Positions 16,143 to 25,347 of a stretch of DNA of 38,861 nucleotides are shown here, piece after piece (the first letter of the stretch is position 1; each line of letters opens with the position of its first letter). The notes under the pieces were generated by a model. That model was not told the origin of the DNA, made no database searches, and was given only the letters and a program-made list of their open reading frames with translations. A program made the translations under genes and the position numbers. Location: contig DATLXM010000111.1 in the NCBI GenBank assembly GCA_035575835.1, positions 1 to 38,861 of the forward strand, written 5' to 3'. The stretch is from Gaiellasilicea sp035575835. Lineage in GTDB: Bacteria > Actinomycetota > Thermoleophilia > Gaiellales > Gaiellaceae.

Positions 16143-16471
16143 TGAGGCATCCCCGTGATCCTGCCAGCAAGCACGTGCCAGTGCAGGTGGAAGATGGTCT
16201 GACCGCCTCCGGGACCGACGTTCACGAGCACGCGGTAGTCCTCCAACCCGGCGTCGAGGGCCGTTCGCGCGACGAACTCGAGCATCCGCTTCGACTCGTC
16301 CGCGCTGAACTCGCCCACGTCGCGGAAGGTGTCGACGTGCCGCTCGGGCAAGACGAGCAGATGCGTGTCGGCCTGAGGGTTGATGTCCTCGATCGCGACG
16401 AAGCCGTCGGCGCTCGCGACGTGGTCGCCGTCGCGCACGAGCGTGCAGAAGAGACAGTCGTCGGAGGTCAT
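16139..16471 (-). CDS. HIT family nucleotide-binding protein
   Basis: The 110-residue protein has the HxHxH signature HLHWHVL with H95, H97 and H99, and a CLFC pair at C6 and C9 that binds zinc in this branch. HIT proteins hydrolyse aminoacyl- or lysyl-adenylates and related phosphoramidates; the branch next to prmA/yqeY is usually called HIT family or HinT-like. Both flanking junctions are tight (13 bases from prmA, four-base overlap with yqeY). Confidence 0.93.
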   Translation of the reverse strand: MTSDDCLFCTLVRDGDHVASADGFVAIEDINPQADTHLLVLPERHVDTFRDVGEFSADESKRMLEFVARTALDAGLEDYRVLVNVGPGGGQTIFHLHWHVLAGRITGMPQ

Positions 16472-16484
16472 CGCGGGCGGATTG

Positions 16485-17228
16485 TTACCGACGGAGGTGC
16501 AGGTCGGCGGCCCAGCCGCCGTTGCCGACGCGCCGCTCGAGCCGGTAGCCGGGCAGCTCGGGATCGTCCGAGACGAGGTAGCCGGAGGTGATCACGCGCG
16601 CGGCGGTGAGGCTCGGGGCCAGCGCGACGACTGCGGCGGCGGCGATGTTCGCGACCGCGAGCTCGGTCTCGGGCAGCGCGCCGTCGCGGAGGTCGGCCAG
16701 GCGGACGTCGATCTCGACCTCGTTCTCGAGCGCATTCCGCTCCGTCGCCTCGACCGCCTGCGGATCGAAGTCGAACGCGAGCACCGGAGCGAAGCCCAGC
16801 TTGGCCGCGGCGATCGAGAGCACGCCCGATCCGCACCCGACGTCGAGGAGACTCGCTCGCTCCTCGGCCTCGAGAAGCTCGAGACAGAGTTGCGTCGTCG
16901 GATGGCCACCGGTGCCGAAGGCGCGGCCCGGATCGATCACGACGGCGAGCGCGTCCGCATCGGGAGTCTCCCAGGGCGGGCCGATCCAGAGCCGACCGAC
17001 GCGGACCGGGTTGTGAAACTGGCGCCAGCGCTCCTCCCAGCCGCCGTCCACGTCGGTTCCGGCGGCGCCGCCGAACGCCTGCCAGATCCGTTCCTCGCCC
17101 GCGGCGTTCGTGTAGGCGGCGAGCTCGAGGCTGCCGTCGTGGTCGAGCTCCTCGAAGCCCTCGGGAAAGAGTTCGATCATCACCGCGCGTGCCTGCTCCG
17201 AGCGGGCCGGCGGCACGGTGATCGACAC
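16485..17228 (-). CDS. prmA: Ribosomal protein L11 methyltransferase
   Basis: PrmA trimethylates ribosomal protein L11. The 247-residue protein keeps the IDPGRAFGTGGHPTTQLCLELLE segment and the SAM loop LLDVGCGSGVLSIAAAKLG, with VANIAAAAVVALAPSL as the post-motif. It is about 40 residues shorter than many homologues, mostly in the N-terminal L11-recognition domain. It begins with GTG, 31 bases after dnaJ. Confidence 0.88.
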   Translation of the reverse strand: MSITVPPARSEQARAVMIELFPEGFEELDHDGSLELAAYTNAAGEERIWQAFGGAAGTDVDGGWEERWRQFHNPVRVGRLWIGPPWETPDADALAVVIDPGRAFGTGGHPTTQLCLELLEAEERASLLDVGCGSGVLSIAAAKLGFAPVLAFDFDPQAVEATERNALENEVEIDVRLADLRDGALPETELAVANIAAAAVVALAPSLTAARVITSGYLVSDDPELPGYRLERRVGNGGWAADLHLRR

Positions 17229-17259
17229 GCGACGGAGAAGAGGGCTCAGGCGCGATCCA

Positions 17260-18378
17260 TCAGCGGAGTGCGCTTCTGAGCTTCTCGAAGAACGTCTCGT
17301 CCCGGCGGTAGGTGTCCTCGGTCGTGTGTCCGTCGAACTGCTCGAGCAGCTTCCGCTGCTCGTCGTTCAGCTTGCGGGGGACGGCCACGTTGACGAGGAC
17401 GCGGTGATCTCCGCGCCCGTAGCGCTGCAGTGCGGGCATCCCCTTGCCCTTGAGCACGCGCACCTCGCCGGGCTGCGTCCCGGGCTCGAACTCGAGCTCG
17501 GTCTCGCCCTCGAGGGTCGGCACGCTCAGCTTCGCTCCGAGCGCAGCCTGGACGATCGTCAGATCGACGCTCGCGAGGATGTCGTTGCCATCGCGCTCGA
17601 AGCGCTCGTCGCGGCGGATGTGCACCTCGACGTAGAGATCGCCAGTCGGCCCGCCTTGGGTGCCCGCATGACCTTCGCCACGAATCCGGATCTGCTGGCC
17701 GCTGTGGATCCCCGCCGGGATCTCGACGTCGAGCGTCTTCGCGCGCATCGTCCGACCTGCCGCCGCGCACTCCAGGCACGGGGTTTCTGCGACCCGACCG
17801 GTGCCGGAGCAGGTCGGGCACGCCTGCGCGCGCACGAACTCCCCGAAAACGCTGCGCGAGACCTGCTGAACCCGCCCCGCGCCGGCGCAGGTGCCGCAGG
17901 TGATCGGTGTCGTGCCGGGCTCGGCCCCGTCGCCCGCGCACCGCTCGCACGTCTGCGCGACCTCGAGCTCGACCCGCCTCGTGATCCCGGAGTACGCCTC
18001 CGCGAGGTCGATCTCGACCGCGAGGGCCAGGTCGCCGCCGCGCGTGGTCGCGCTCCGGCCGGCACGGCCCAGCAGGTCGTCGCCGAAGAAGGCGGAGAAG
18101 ATGTCGCCGAGGTTCCCGAAGTCGAAGTCGCCCGGGGTGTAGCCGCCGCGCTTGAGTCCCGCGTGGCCGTACTGGTCGTAGAGCTTGCGGGTGTCGGGCT
18201 TCGAGAGCACCTCGTAGGCCTCGGCGACCTCGCGGAAGCGCGCCTGGGCGTCGGGCTCGTCCGAGACGTCCGGGTGGAGCTCGCGGGCGAGCTTGCGGAA
18301 CGCCTTCTTGATCTCTTCCTCGGTCGCCGCGCGGGCGACGCCGAGAAGCTCGTAGTAGTCCCGTTCCGCGGTCGCCAT
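17260..18378 (-). CDS. dnaJ: Chaperone DnaJ
   Basis: The 372-residue protein has a J-domain with HPD (about 35-37), a short Gly/Phe-rich linker, four zinc-finger repeats (CERCAGDG, CGTCAGAG, CPTCSGTG, CLECAAAG) and a C-terminal substrate-binding region. The last repeat has Ala where Gly is usual, but all eight cysteines are kept. It stimulates DnaK ATPase. ATG at 18378 gives the standard MATAERDYYELLGV start; the frame further upstream lies over hrcA. hrcA is immediately upstream, so the pair is probably heat-controlled together. Confidence 0.95.
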   Translation of the reverse strand: MATAERDYYELLGVARAATEEEIKKAFRKLARELHPDVSDEPDAQARFREVAEAYEVLSKPDTRKLYDQYGHAGLKRGGYTPGDFDFGNLGDIFSAFFGDDLLGRAGRSATTRGGDLALAVEIDLAEAYSGITRRVELEVAQTCERCAGDGAEPGTTPITCGTCAGAGRVQQVSRSVFGEFVRAQACPTCSGTGRVAETPCLECAAAGRTMRAKTLDVEIPAGIHSGQQIRIRGEGHAGTQGGPTGDLYVEVHIRRDERFERDGNDILASVDLTIVQAALGAKLSVPTLEGETELEFEPGTQPGEVRVLKGKGMPALQRYGRGDHRVLVNVAVPRKLNDEQRKLLEQFDGHTTEDTYRRDETFFEKLRSALR

Positions 18379-18391
18379 CGTCGTAGGGTAA

Positions 18392-19417
18392 TCAGCCCTC
18401 GTCGTAGGCCGTGTCGACGAGGCGCGAGAGCTCCACGGCGGCCGCGCGCACCGTGTGTACGGCCTTCGCGTAGTCCATCCGCACAGGACCGAGGAGCCCG
18501 ACGGTGCCGAGCGTCCTCGTCGGCAGCCCGTAGGTCGCCCCCACGAGCGACACGTCGTGGAGCCCGGGATGGTCGAGGCCGACGCGGACGAACGGCCGCC
18601 GTGTGTCGAACGCATCGCTCATCAGTTCCAGCACGGCCGCCCGCTGCTCGAGCACCGAGAGCAGCCGCCGACACGCCTCGAGCTCATCGGGGCGGACGTC
18701 GTCGAGGAGCGACGCCGCGCCACCGACGTAGAACGCCTGCGTCGTCGGGACGGCCAGCTCGAGGAACGCGGGCCGGAGCGCGTCGAGGAACGACTGCTCG
18801 CTCGTCGCCAGGCTCGAGTCCTCGATCCCGCGCCGGAGTGCGTGCGTGCCGAGCTGGACGCCGACGAGCCGCTCGTTCAGGTATTCGTTCGCCCAGGCGG
18901 CGAGGCCGGTGTCGATGGCGCGCTCGAACTCGAAGAGCCGCTTGGCGACGCCGCCGGTCGAGGTGATCGTGACGACCATGACGACGGAAGGCTGCAAGAC
19001 GAGCACCTCGACGTGGCGCACCGTCGCGGTCTCGAGCCCTGGCGCCGAGACGAGCGCGAGCAGGTGCGTGACCTGGGAGAGCATCTCCGTCGTCGACTGG
19101 AGCGCAGCCTCGATCTCGCTCCGCATCGCGGTGAGGTCGAGCGGGAACGGCGCAGAGCGTGGCTCGAGCCCCTCGAGCACGCCTTCGGCGTAGAAGCGGT
19201 AGCCGGAATCCGTGGGAATGCGGCCGGCCGAGGTGTGGGGGTGCGTGAGCAGGCCGAGCGCTTCGAGCTCGGCGAGCTCGCTTCGAACCGTGGACGCGGA
19301 GACGAGGAGGCCGGAGCGCTCGACGAGCGATTTCGATCCCACGGGCTCGCCCGTCGCGATGTACTCGGCGACGACTCGACGCAGGATCTCCCGCTTGCGG
19401 GCGCTCAGTTCGCTCAT
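18392..19417 (-). CDS. hrcA: Heat-inducible transcription repressor HrcA
   Basis: HrcA represses chaperone genes at CIRCE inverted repeats. The N-terminal winged helix (LSARKREILRRVVAEYIATG, and a TVRSELAELEALGLL recognition region with HTSAGRIPTDSGYRFY) and the GAF-like dimer core are present. ATG at 19417 gives the family's N-terminus; a GTG at 19441 directly after the hemW stop would add eight residues and is the alternative. I see no CIRCE-like repeat (TTAGCACTC-N9-GAGTGCTAA) before hemW, hrcA or dnaJ, so the target is probably elsewhere (for instance groES or dnaK). Confidence 0.93.
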   Translation of the reverse strand: MSELSARKREILRRVVAEYIATGEPVGSKSLVERSGLLVSASTVRSELAELEALGLLTHPHTSAGRIPTDSGYRFYAEGVLEGLEPRSAPFPLDLTAMRSEIEAALQSTTEMLSQVTHLLALVSAPGLETATVRHVEVLVLQPSVVMVVTITSTGGVAKRLFEFERAIDTGLAAWANEYLNERLVGVQLGTHALRRGIEDSSLATSEQSFLDALRPAFLELAVPTTQAFYVGGAASLLDDVRPDELEACRRLLSVLEQRAAVLELMSDAFDTRRPFVRVGLDHPGLHDVSLVGATYGLPTRTLGTVGLLGPVRMDYAKAVHTVRAAAVELSRLVDTAYDEG

Positions 19418-19441
19418 TTGCAGCGAAATTTTAGCCGTCAC

Positions 19442-20557
19442 CTAGGTCAGCAACTCCGCGGTGACGCCCCCGCCGAGAAACCGCCCGCGCCGGGTGAGCT
19501 CGAGCAGGCGGCCGTCGTCGAACGTGCGCGCGAGGCCGAGGCGCTCGAGCCGGGCGAGGGCCTCGGCGTCGAGCGCGGCGTCGAGGCCGTCGGTGGCAAG
19601 CGGCTCGTCGAGACGGAGGCCGAGGAGCACGCGCTCGCGCGCCTGAACGTCAGCGTCCAGCCGCTCGAGCTCACGCGAGGGCTGCTCACCGGCGGTCAGC
19701 GCGGCGAGATATCGGGGTACTCCGGGCGCGTTCCTCCAGCGGAGGCCGCCGACCGTCGAAACGGCCCCCACACCGATCCCGAGGTAGTCGCTGCCGAGCC
19801 AGTAGCCGAGGTTGTGGCGGGCACGGAGATCGCGTCGCGCGTCGGGTCGGCAGAAGTTCGCGGTCTCGTACCAGCGGTAACCGGCCCCGGTGAGCGTCTC
19901 GACGACGAGCTCGAAATATCCCTCCATCGCGTCTGCCTGACGAGCGAGCTCGTTGCCGTGCGCGCTCGTGAAGCGGGTGCCCGGTTTCGCCTCGAGCTCG
20001 TAACAGGAGAGGTGCTCGGGGGCGAGCACGATCGCCTCTGCGAGGTCGCGCTCGAGGTCGTCCGTGGATTGGCCGGGGATCGCGTAGATCAGGTCGAGCG
20101 AGAGGTTGTCGAAGCCGGCGGCCCGCAGGTTCGCGAAGGCCGCGCGAACGCCGCGCGGGGTCGTCCGGCGCTCGAGGACGTCGAGCAAGTGGGGCTGGAA
20201 GCTCTGAGCGCCGAGCGAGACCCGGTCGACCCCGTGCCCGCGAAGCAGCGCTGCGAGCTCGGGGGTGACGGTCTCGGGGTTCGCCTCGACCGTGAACTCG
20301 AGCGCGGCGGGCAGGGCAGCGAGCAGGCGCGCGAGCGCGGCCGGCTCCGTGAAGGTCGGCGTCCCCCCGCCGAGGAAGACCGTCTCGACCCGATCCGCGA
20401 GCAGGTGGCGTTCGAGCGCGAGCTCCGCGAGCAGCGCATCGACGTAAGGGCCGTGCTCAGCGGTCTTGCCGACCGCAGTGACGAAGTCGCAGTAGCCGCA
20501 GCGGTGCACGCAGAACGGGAGGTGGACGTAGAGGTGGCGCGCGCGTCCCTGCTCCAT
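19442..20557 (-). CDS. hemW: HemW (coproporphyrinogen oxidase-like radical SAM protein)
   Basis: The 371-residue protein has the radical SAM cluster motif CxxxCxxC (LPFCVHRCGYCDF, C16/C20/C23), GGGTPT, and the C-terminal HemW-type wing. HemW proteins bind heme and are regarded as heme chaperones; the extra cysteine of true coproporphyrinogen dehydrogenase (HemN) is replaced by Phe after the third Cys. Gene order hemW-hrcA-dnaJ is classic. It diverges from the nitrilase gene with only 17 bases between start codons. Confidence 0.92.
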   Translation of the reverse strand: MEQGRARHLYVHLPFCVHRCGYCDFVTAVGKTAEHGPYVDALLAELALERHLLADRVETVFLGGGTPTFTEPAALARLLAALPAALEFTVEANPETVTPELAALLRGHGVDRVSLGAQSFQPHLLDVLERRTTPRGVRAAFANLRAAGFDNLSLDLIYAIPGQSTDDLERDLAEAIVLAPEHLSCYELEAKPGTRFTSAHGNELARQADAMEGYFELVVETLTGAGYRWYETANFCRPDARRDLRARHNLGYWLGSDYLGIGVGAVSTVGGLRWRNAPGVPRYLAALTAGEQPSRELERLDADVQARERVLLGLRLDEPLATDGLDAALDAEALARLERLGLARTFDDGRLLELTRRGRFLGGGVTAELLT

Positions 20558-20562
20558 GTGTC

Positions 20563-20569
20563 CATGATG
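20563..20569. promoter_or_regulatory. Overlapping -10 candidates for two divergent leaderless genes
   Basis: CATGAT at 20563-20568 (plus) is six bases before the nitrilase ATG at 20575. CATCAT at 20569-20564 (minus) is six bases before the hemW ATG at 20557. Each matches TATAAT at four of six positions. Only 17 bases separate the two starts, so any promoters would have to overlap and compete. Weak individually. Confidence 0.25.
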
Positions 20570-20574
20570 CCCGC

Positions 20575-21486
<912 letters not shown>

Positions 21487-21521
21487 AGCCGCGGCGCCGC
21501 CGCTCACAGCTCGGTCCAGCG

Positions 21522-21535
21522 GCCCCCATGGGGGC
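21522..21535. terminator. Perfect 14-base palindrome between convergent genes
   Basis: G-C5-AT-G5-C is an exact palindrome 36 bases after the nitrilase stop and 94 bases past the lepA stop. It can form a short hairpin in either transcript, but there is no T run and the loop would be tight. It could also be a protein-binding site. Confidence 0.3.
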
Positions 21536-21572
21536 GTCGAGGCCCCCCTTCCGGAACGGTACGCGCGGAGAC

Positions 21573-21617
21573 GTCACGCGGGTGTGGCGGCTTCGTGCCG
21601 GCTTCGTGACTTCTCCG
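21573..21617. repeat. Intergenic element, copy 1 (TTCGTG repeats)
   Basis: GTCAC at 21573-21577, 14 bases, then TTCGTGCCGGCTTCGTG at 21592-21608 and TCCGCG at 21613-21618. The two TTCGTG units are 11 bases apart. The same order and spacing occur at 29166-29209. This copy lies between the convergent nitrilase and lepA genes. Confidence 0.45.
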
Positions 21618-21628
21618 CGGCTCCGAGG

Positions 21629-23416
21629 TCACCGCGTGTCGTCGAGATTGAGGACGGCGAGGAAGGCCTCCTGGGGCACCTCGACGCCACCGACCTGCTT
21701 CATCCGCTTCTTGCCCTTCTTCTGCTTCTCGAGCAACTTCCGCTTCCGGCTGATGTCGCCGCCGTAGCACTTCGCGAGCACGTCCTTCCTCTTGGCCTTG
21801 ACTGTCTCGCGCGCAATCACGCGGGCGCCGATCGCGGCCTGGATCGCGACGTCGAAGAACTGGCGCGGGATCTCCTTCCGGAGCCGCTCCACGAGGAGCT
21901 TGCCACGCTCGTAGGCGAACTCGCGGTGGATGATCAGCGAGAGCGCGTCGACGGGCTCGCCAGCAACGAGGACGTCCACGCGGACGAGCGTCCCGGGCTG
22001 GAAACCGGACATGTCGTAGTCGAAGCTCGCGTAGCCCCGCGTGCGCGACTTCAGCTGGTCGTAGAAGTCGAGCACGATCTCGCCGAGGGGGAGCTGGTAG
22101 ACGAGATGCACCCGCTCCTCGGAGAGGTACTCCATGTGGTCGAACGTTCCCCGGCGATCGTTGCAGAGCTCCATCACGGCCCCGACGTACTCCTTGGGGA
22201 CGATCACCGAGGCCTTGATGTACGGCTCCTCGACCTCCTCGAGCTCGAGCGGCATGTCCGAGGGATTGTGCACCTCGATCCACTCGGCACCGGGTCGCGG
22301 CCGGACGCGGTAGGCGACGTTCGGAGCGGTCACGAGGAGGTCGAGATCGAACTCGCGCTCCAGGCGCTCGCGCACGATCTCCATGTGGAGCAGACCAAGG
22401 AAGCCACAGCGGAAGCCGAAGCCGAGCGCCTGCGAGGTCTCGGGCTCGTAGAAGAGCGCCCCGTCGTTCAGCTTCAGCCGCTCCAGTGCGTCGCGCAGCT
22501 CCGGGTACTCGTCCGAGTCGGTCGGGAAGAGGCCGGCGAAGACCATCGGCTTCACTTCCTTGTAGCCCGGGAGCGGCGCGACGGCGGGCCGCTTCTCGAC
22601 GGTGAGGGTATCGCCGACGCCAAGCTTCGAGACGTCCTTCAGACCGGTCACGACGTAGCCGACCTCGCCCGCCTCGAGCGCCTTCACGGGGCTGCGCTGC
22701 GGCGAGAGGAAGCCGAGCTCCTCGGCCTCGAAGCGCGTCCCCTGCGCCATCGCTCGAACCGCGTTCCCCGTCTCGAACCGGCCGTCGACCACCCGCACGA
22801 ACGCGATCACCCCGCGGTACTGGTCGTAGGAGGAATCGAAGATCAGCGCGCGCGCCGGAGCGTCGGAATCGCCGATCGGCGCCGGGATCCGCTCCACGAT
22901 CGCGTCCAGAACCGCCTCGACCCCCTGGCCCGTCTTCGCCGAGATCCGGAGCACGTTGTCAGCGTCCTCGCCGATCAGGTCCGCGACCTCGGCGGCAGCG
23001 CCGTCCGGATCGGCTTGCGGGAGGTCGATCTTGTTCACGAGCGGCACGATCTCGAGGTTGTTCTCGATCGCGAGATAGGCGTTCGCGAGCGTCTGTGCCT
23101 CGATTCCCTGCGCCGCGTCGACGACGAGGAGGGCGCCCTCGCATGCCTGCAGCGAGCGCGAGACCTCGTAGGTGAAGTCCACGTGACCGGGCGTATCGAT
23201 CAGGTTCAGCTGGTGCCCCTTCCAGAGCACCCGCACCGCCTGGGCCTTGATCGTGATTCCGCGCTCCCGCTCGAGATCCATCGAGTCGAGCAACTGCTCC
23301 TTCATGTCGCGGTCGGCGACGGTGTCGGTCAGCTGGAGGATCCGATCGGCCAGCGTCGACTTCCCATGGTCGATGTGGGCGATGATCGAGAAGTTGCGGA
23401 TGTGTTCCTGGTCCAT
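21629..23416 (-). CDS. lepA: Elongation factor 4
   Basis: LepA/EF4 is a ribosome-associated GTPase involved in initiation and elongation quality control. The 595-residue protein has G1 AHIDHGKST (12-20), G2 ERERGITI, G3 DTPGHVDF, G4 NKIDLP, and the LepA-specific C-terminal domain (NDRRGTFDHMEYLS, KCYGGDISRKRKLLEKQKKGKKR). It is six bases after murJ. Confidence 0.96.
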   Translation of the reverse strand: MDQEHIRNFSIIAHIDHGKSTLADRILQLTDTVADRDMKEQLLDSMDLERERGITIKAQAVRVLWKGHQLNLIDTPGHVDFTYEVSRSLQACEGALLVVDAAQGIEAQTLANAYLAIENNLEIVPLVNKIDLPQADPDGAAAEVADLIGEDADNVLRISAKTGQGVEAVLDAIVERIPAPIGDSDAPARALIFDSSYDQYRGVIAFVRVVDGRFETGNAVRAMAQGTRFEAEELGFLSPQRSPVKALEAGEVGYVVTGLKDVSKLGVGDTLTVEKRPAVAPLPGYKEVKPMVFAGLFPTDSDEYPELRDALERLKLNDGALFYEPETSQALGFGFRCGFLGLLHMEIVRERLEREFDLDLLVTAPNVAYRVRPRPGAEWIEVHNPSDMPLELEEVEEPYIKASVIVPKEYVGAVMELCNDRRGTFDHMEYLSEERVHLVYQLPLGEIVLDFYDQLKSRTRGYASFDYDMSGFQPGTLVRVDVLVAGEPVDALSLIIHREFAYERGKLLVERLRKEIPRQFFDVAIQAAIGARVIARETVKAKRKDVLAKCYGGDISRKRKLLEKQKKGKKRMKQVGGVEVPQEAFLAVLNLDDTR

Positions 23417-23422
23417 GGCTCG

Positions 23423-25006
23423 TCAGGCCTTGCGGAAGCGGCCTCGAAGCGAGTGTAGCGCCTGCATCTCCCGGATCCCGAGCGCCCGCGCGGCCAGCAG
23501 GTAGACGACTCCACCGACTACGATCGCGGTTCCGAGCGAGGTCAGCTGGCCGAGGAACGAGCGGCCAAGCAGGTCATCGAGGCCCCACCAGACCCCGAAT
23601 GCGGCGGCGCCGAGCGCGGTCGACGCGACCGTCGCGAGGAGAAACGAGCGAAGGGTCGCCGTCAGGTCGAGCCTCCCGATCCTCCGACGGAGGAGGACGA
23701 AGAGCAGCGCCACGGCGGCGACGTTCGCGATCGAGATCGCGAACGGAATCCCCCAGGTGCCGACTCTGTACAGAGCCGCGTAGAGGACGACGTTCAGGAT
23801 CAGGTTCGCCAGCGCGACCACGGTCGGAATCCAGGGGGCCTGGAGGCTGAAGAAGCCACGGTTCAGCATCAGCATCATCCCGTTGAAGGCGAGGCCGAGC
23901 GAGAAGGCGGCGAGCGCGCCGGCGACGACGCGGGTCTCTCCCGGCTCGAAGGCGCCGCGCTCGTAGAGCAGCCGGACGATCGGGAGCGCGAGCACCGCCG
24001 AGATCACGCTCGCCGGGACGAGCAGGAAGTTGATCTGGCGGAGGCCGCTTGCGACCACGTCCCGGAAGCCGGTCATGTCGCCGCGCGTCGCCAGGCGCGC
24101 GAGCGAAGGGAAGAGCACCGTCGCAACGGCGACCGAGAACATCCCCTGGGGGAGCATGTAGATCCGGAAGGCCTTATCGATCGCGTTAGGGGCGATAGTC
24201 GGGTCGATCAGCTTCGAGGCGAACACCGTTCCGATCACGGCGTTGACGTTGATGAGCCCTAGCCCGAGCATCACCGGTCCCATCAGCTTGAAGACCTGAC
24301 GGACGGCGGGATCCTTGACGTCGATCACGAGCCTGAGCCGGCCGTCCAACCCTCGAAGCCAGGGCAACGGCAGCAGGAGCTGGATCAGTGTCCCGATCAC
24401 GATCGAACCCGCGTAGACGTAAAGCTTGCCGCTGTCCGAGTCGGCGCGTGGGACACCGATAACGAGCCCGACGATGATCGCAAGGTTCCAGAAGACGGGC
24501 GTCAAAGCGGGGACCGAGAACTGCTCGTAGCTGTTCAGGATCCCCGTCACGATCCCGAAGAGGCCGAGCAGGACGACGATCGGAAAGAGGATCTGGGCGA
24601 GGCGCACCGTCAGGTCGTCATAGTCACCTGCGATCGGCGGGATCAGGATCGGGGCCGCGAGAACGAAGAGAGCCGTGAGCCCCGTGAGACCGAGGAGGAA
24701 GAGCCAGAAGATCGTCGAGGCGACCCGCCAGGCCCGGGCTTTCTCCCCCTTCTCGAGCAACTCACCGAAGACCGGGACGAACGCGGAGGAAAGGGCTGCG
24801 TCCGCCACCAGGGCGCGGATCAGGTTCGGGATCTGGAAGGCGACGGTGAAGGCGTTGATCGGGCCGCGGGCGCCGAAGTAGTTGGCGGCGACGATCTCGC
24901 GGACGAGGCCGAGAACGCGGGAGAGTCCGGTCGCTGCGGAAAAAATAGCCGTCGAGAGCGCGAGCCTGCGCGCGTTGGCCCGCGGTTCTTCCACGGAGGC
25001 CAGCAT
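23423..25006 (-). CDS. murJ: Lipid II flippase MurJ
   Basis: The 527-residue MVF/MurJ-type protein has about 14 hydrophobic segments and family motifs (a GLVREIVAANYFGA segment at the start, a FVPVFGELLEKGE segment, and NRGFFSLQAPWIP). It flips lipid-linked peptidoglycan precursor across the membrane. It begins with ATG at 25006 and heads a unit with lepA. It diverges from rpsT. Confidence 0.93.
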   Translation of the reverse strand: MLASVEEPRANARRLALSTAIFSAATGLSRVLGLVREIVAANYFGARGPINAFTVAFQIPNLIRALVADAALSSAFVPVFGELLEKGEKARAWRVASTIFWLFLLGLTGLTALFVLAAPILIPPIAGDYDDLTVRLAQILFPIVVLLGLFGIVTGILNSYEQFSVPALTPVFWNLAIIVGLVIGVPRADSDSGKLYVYAGSIVIGTLIQLLLPLPWLRGLDGRLRLVIDVKDPAVRQVFKLMGPVMLGLGLINVNAVIGTVFASKLIDPTIAPNAIDKAFRIYMLPQGMFSVAVATVLFPSLARLATRGDMTGFRDVVASGLRQINFLLVPASVISAVLALPIVRLLYERGAFEPGETRVVAGALAAFSLGLAFNGMMLMLNRGFFSLQAPWIPTVVALANLILNVVLYAALYRVGTWGIPFAISIANVAAVALLFVLLRRRIGRLDLTATLRSFLLATVASTALGAAAFGVWWGLDDLLGRSFLGQLTSLGTAIVVGGVVYLLAARALGIREMQALHSLRGRFRKA

Positions 25007-25035
25007 AGGGGGCGAGCCGGGCGGCGAGCGGGGTT

Positions 25036-25044
25036 TGCTATCCT
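25036..25044 (+). promoter_or_regulatory. Extended -10 promoter of rpsT
   Basis: TGCTATCCT has the TG-N of an extended -10 followed by TATCCT at 25039-25044. No clear -35 is visible. Start would be about 25051, at the base of the leader hairpin. Confidence 0.5.
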
Positions 25045-25051
25045 GCTGCGC

Positions 25052-25074
25052 GCCCGCCGAGTGCGGGCCTTTTT
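25052..25074 (+). terminator. Terminator-like hairpin with T run in rpsT leader
   Basis: GCCCGC at 25052-25057 pairs with GCGGGC at 25063-25068 around a five-base loop, then a C and TTTTT at 25070-25074. The rpsT ATG is six bases later, and no Shine-Dalgarno sequence is seen. No gene reads into it from the left on this strand, so it belongs to the leader of rpsT itself. Confidence 0.55.
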
Positions 25075-25080
25075 CCGCAT

Positions 25081-25347
25081 ATGCCCAACATCAAGCAACA
25101 GATCAAGCGAGTCCGGATCGCCGAGCGCGAGCGCGAGGAGAACCTCCGCTACCGCTCGACCGTGAAGACGCTGACGAAGCGGCTCGAGTCGGCTGCCGGC
25201 GACGGCGACAAGTCCGTTGCCGAGGCTGAGCACTTGAACCTGGTGCGCACGATCGACAAGGCCGCTTCCCGCGGGGCGCTGCACAAGAACACGGCTGCCC
25301 GCAAGAAAGCCCGCGCTGCGCGTCTGCTTTCTGGCTCAGACTCCTAG
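25081..25347 (+). CDS. rpsT: 30S ribosomal protein S20
   Basis: The 88-residue basic protein has the S20 pattern: MPNIKQQIKRVRIAEREREENLRY start, SxVKTLTKRLE helix and the HKNTAARKKARAARL tail. It binds 16S rRNA in the body of the small subunit. The leader carries a promoter and a terminator-like hairpin, but no clear Shine-Dalgarno site. Its stop codon shares CTAG with that of holA. Confidence 0.96.
   Translation: MPNIKQQIKRVRIAEREREENLRYRSTVKTLTKRLESAAGDGDKSVAEAEHLNLVRTIDKAASRGALHKNTAARKKARAARLLSGSDS

Noticed and set aside
18378..20574. CIRCE operator near hrcA
   Set aside because: No TTAGCACTC-N9-GAGTGCTAA pattern could be found before hemW, hrcA or dnaJ.
21504..21632. Possible 42-residue gene after lepA
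   Set aside because: A GTG overlaps the lepA stop and an open frame follows, but the product is Pro/Arg/Gly-rich with no fold signal, and the region holds a palindrome and a repeat instead.
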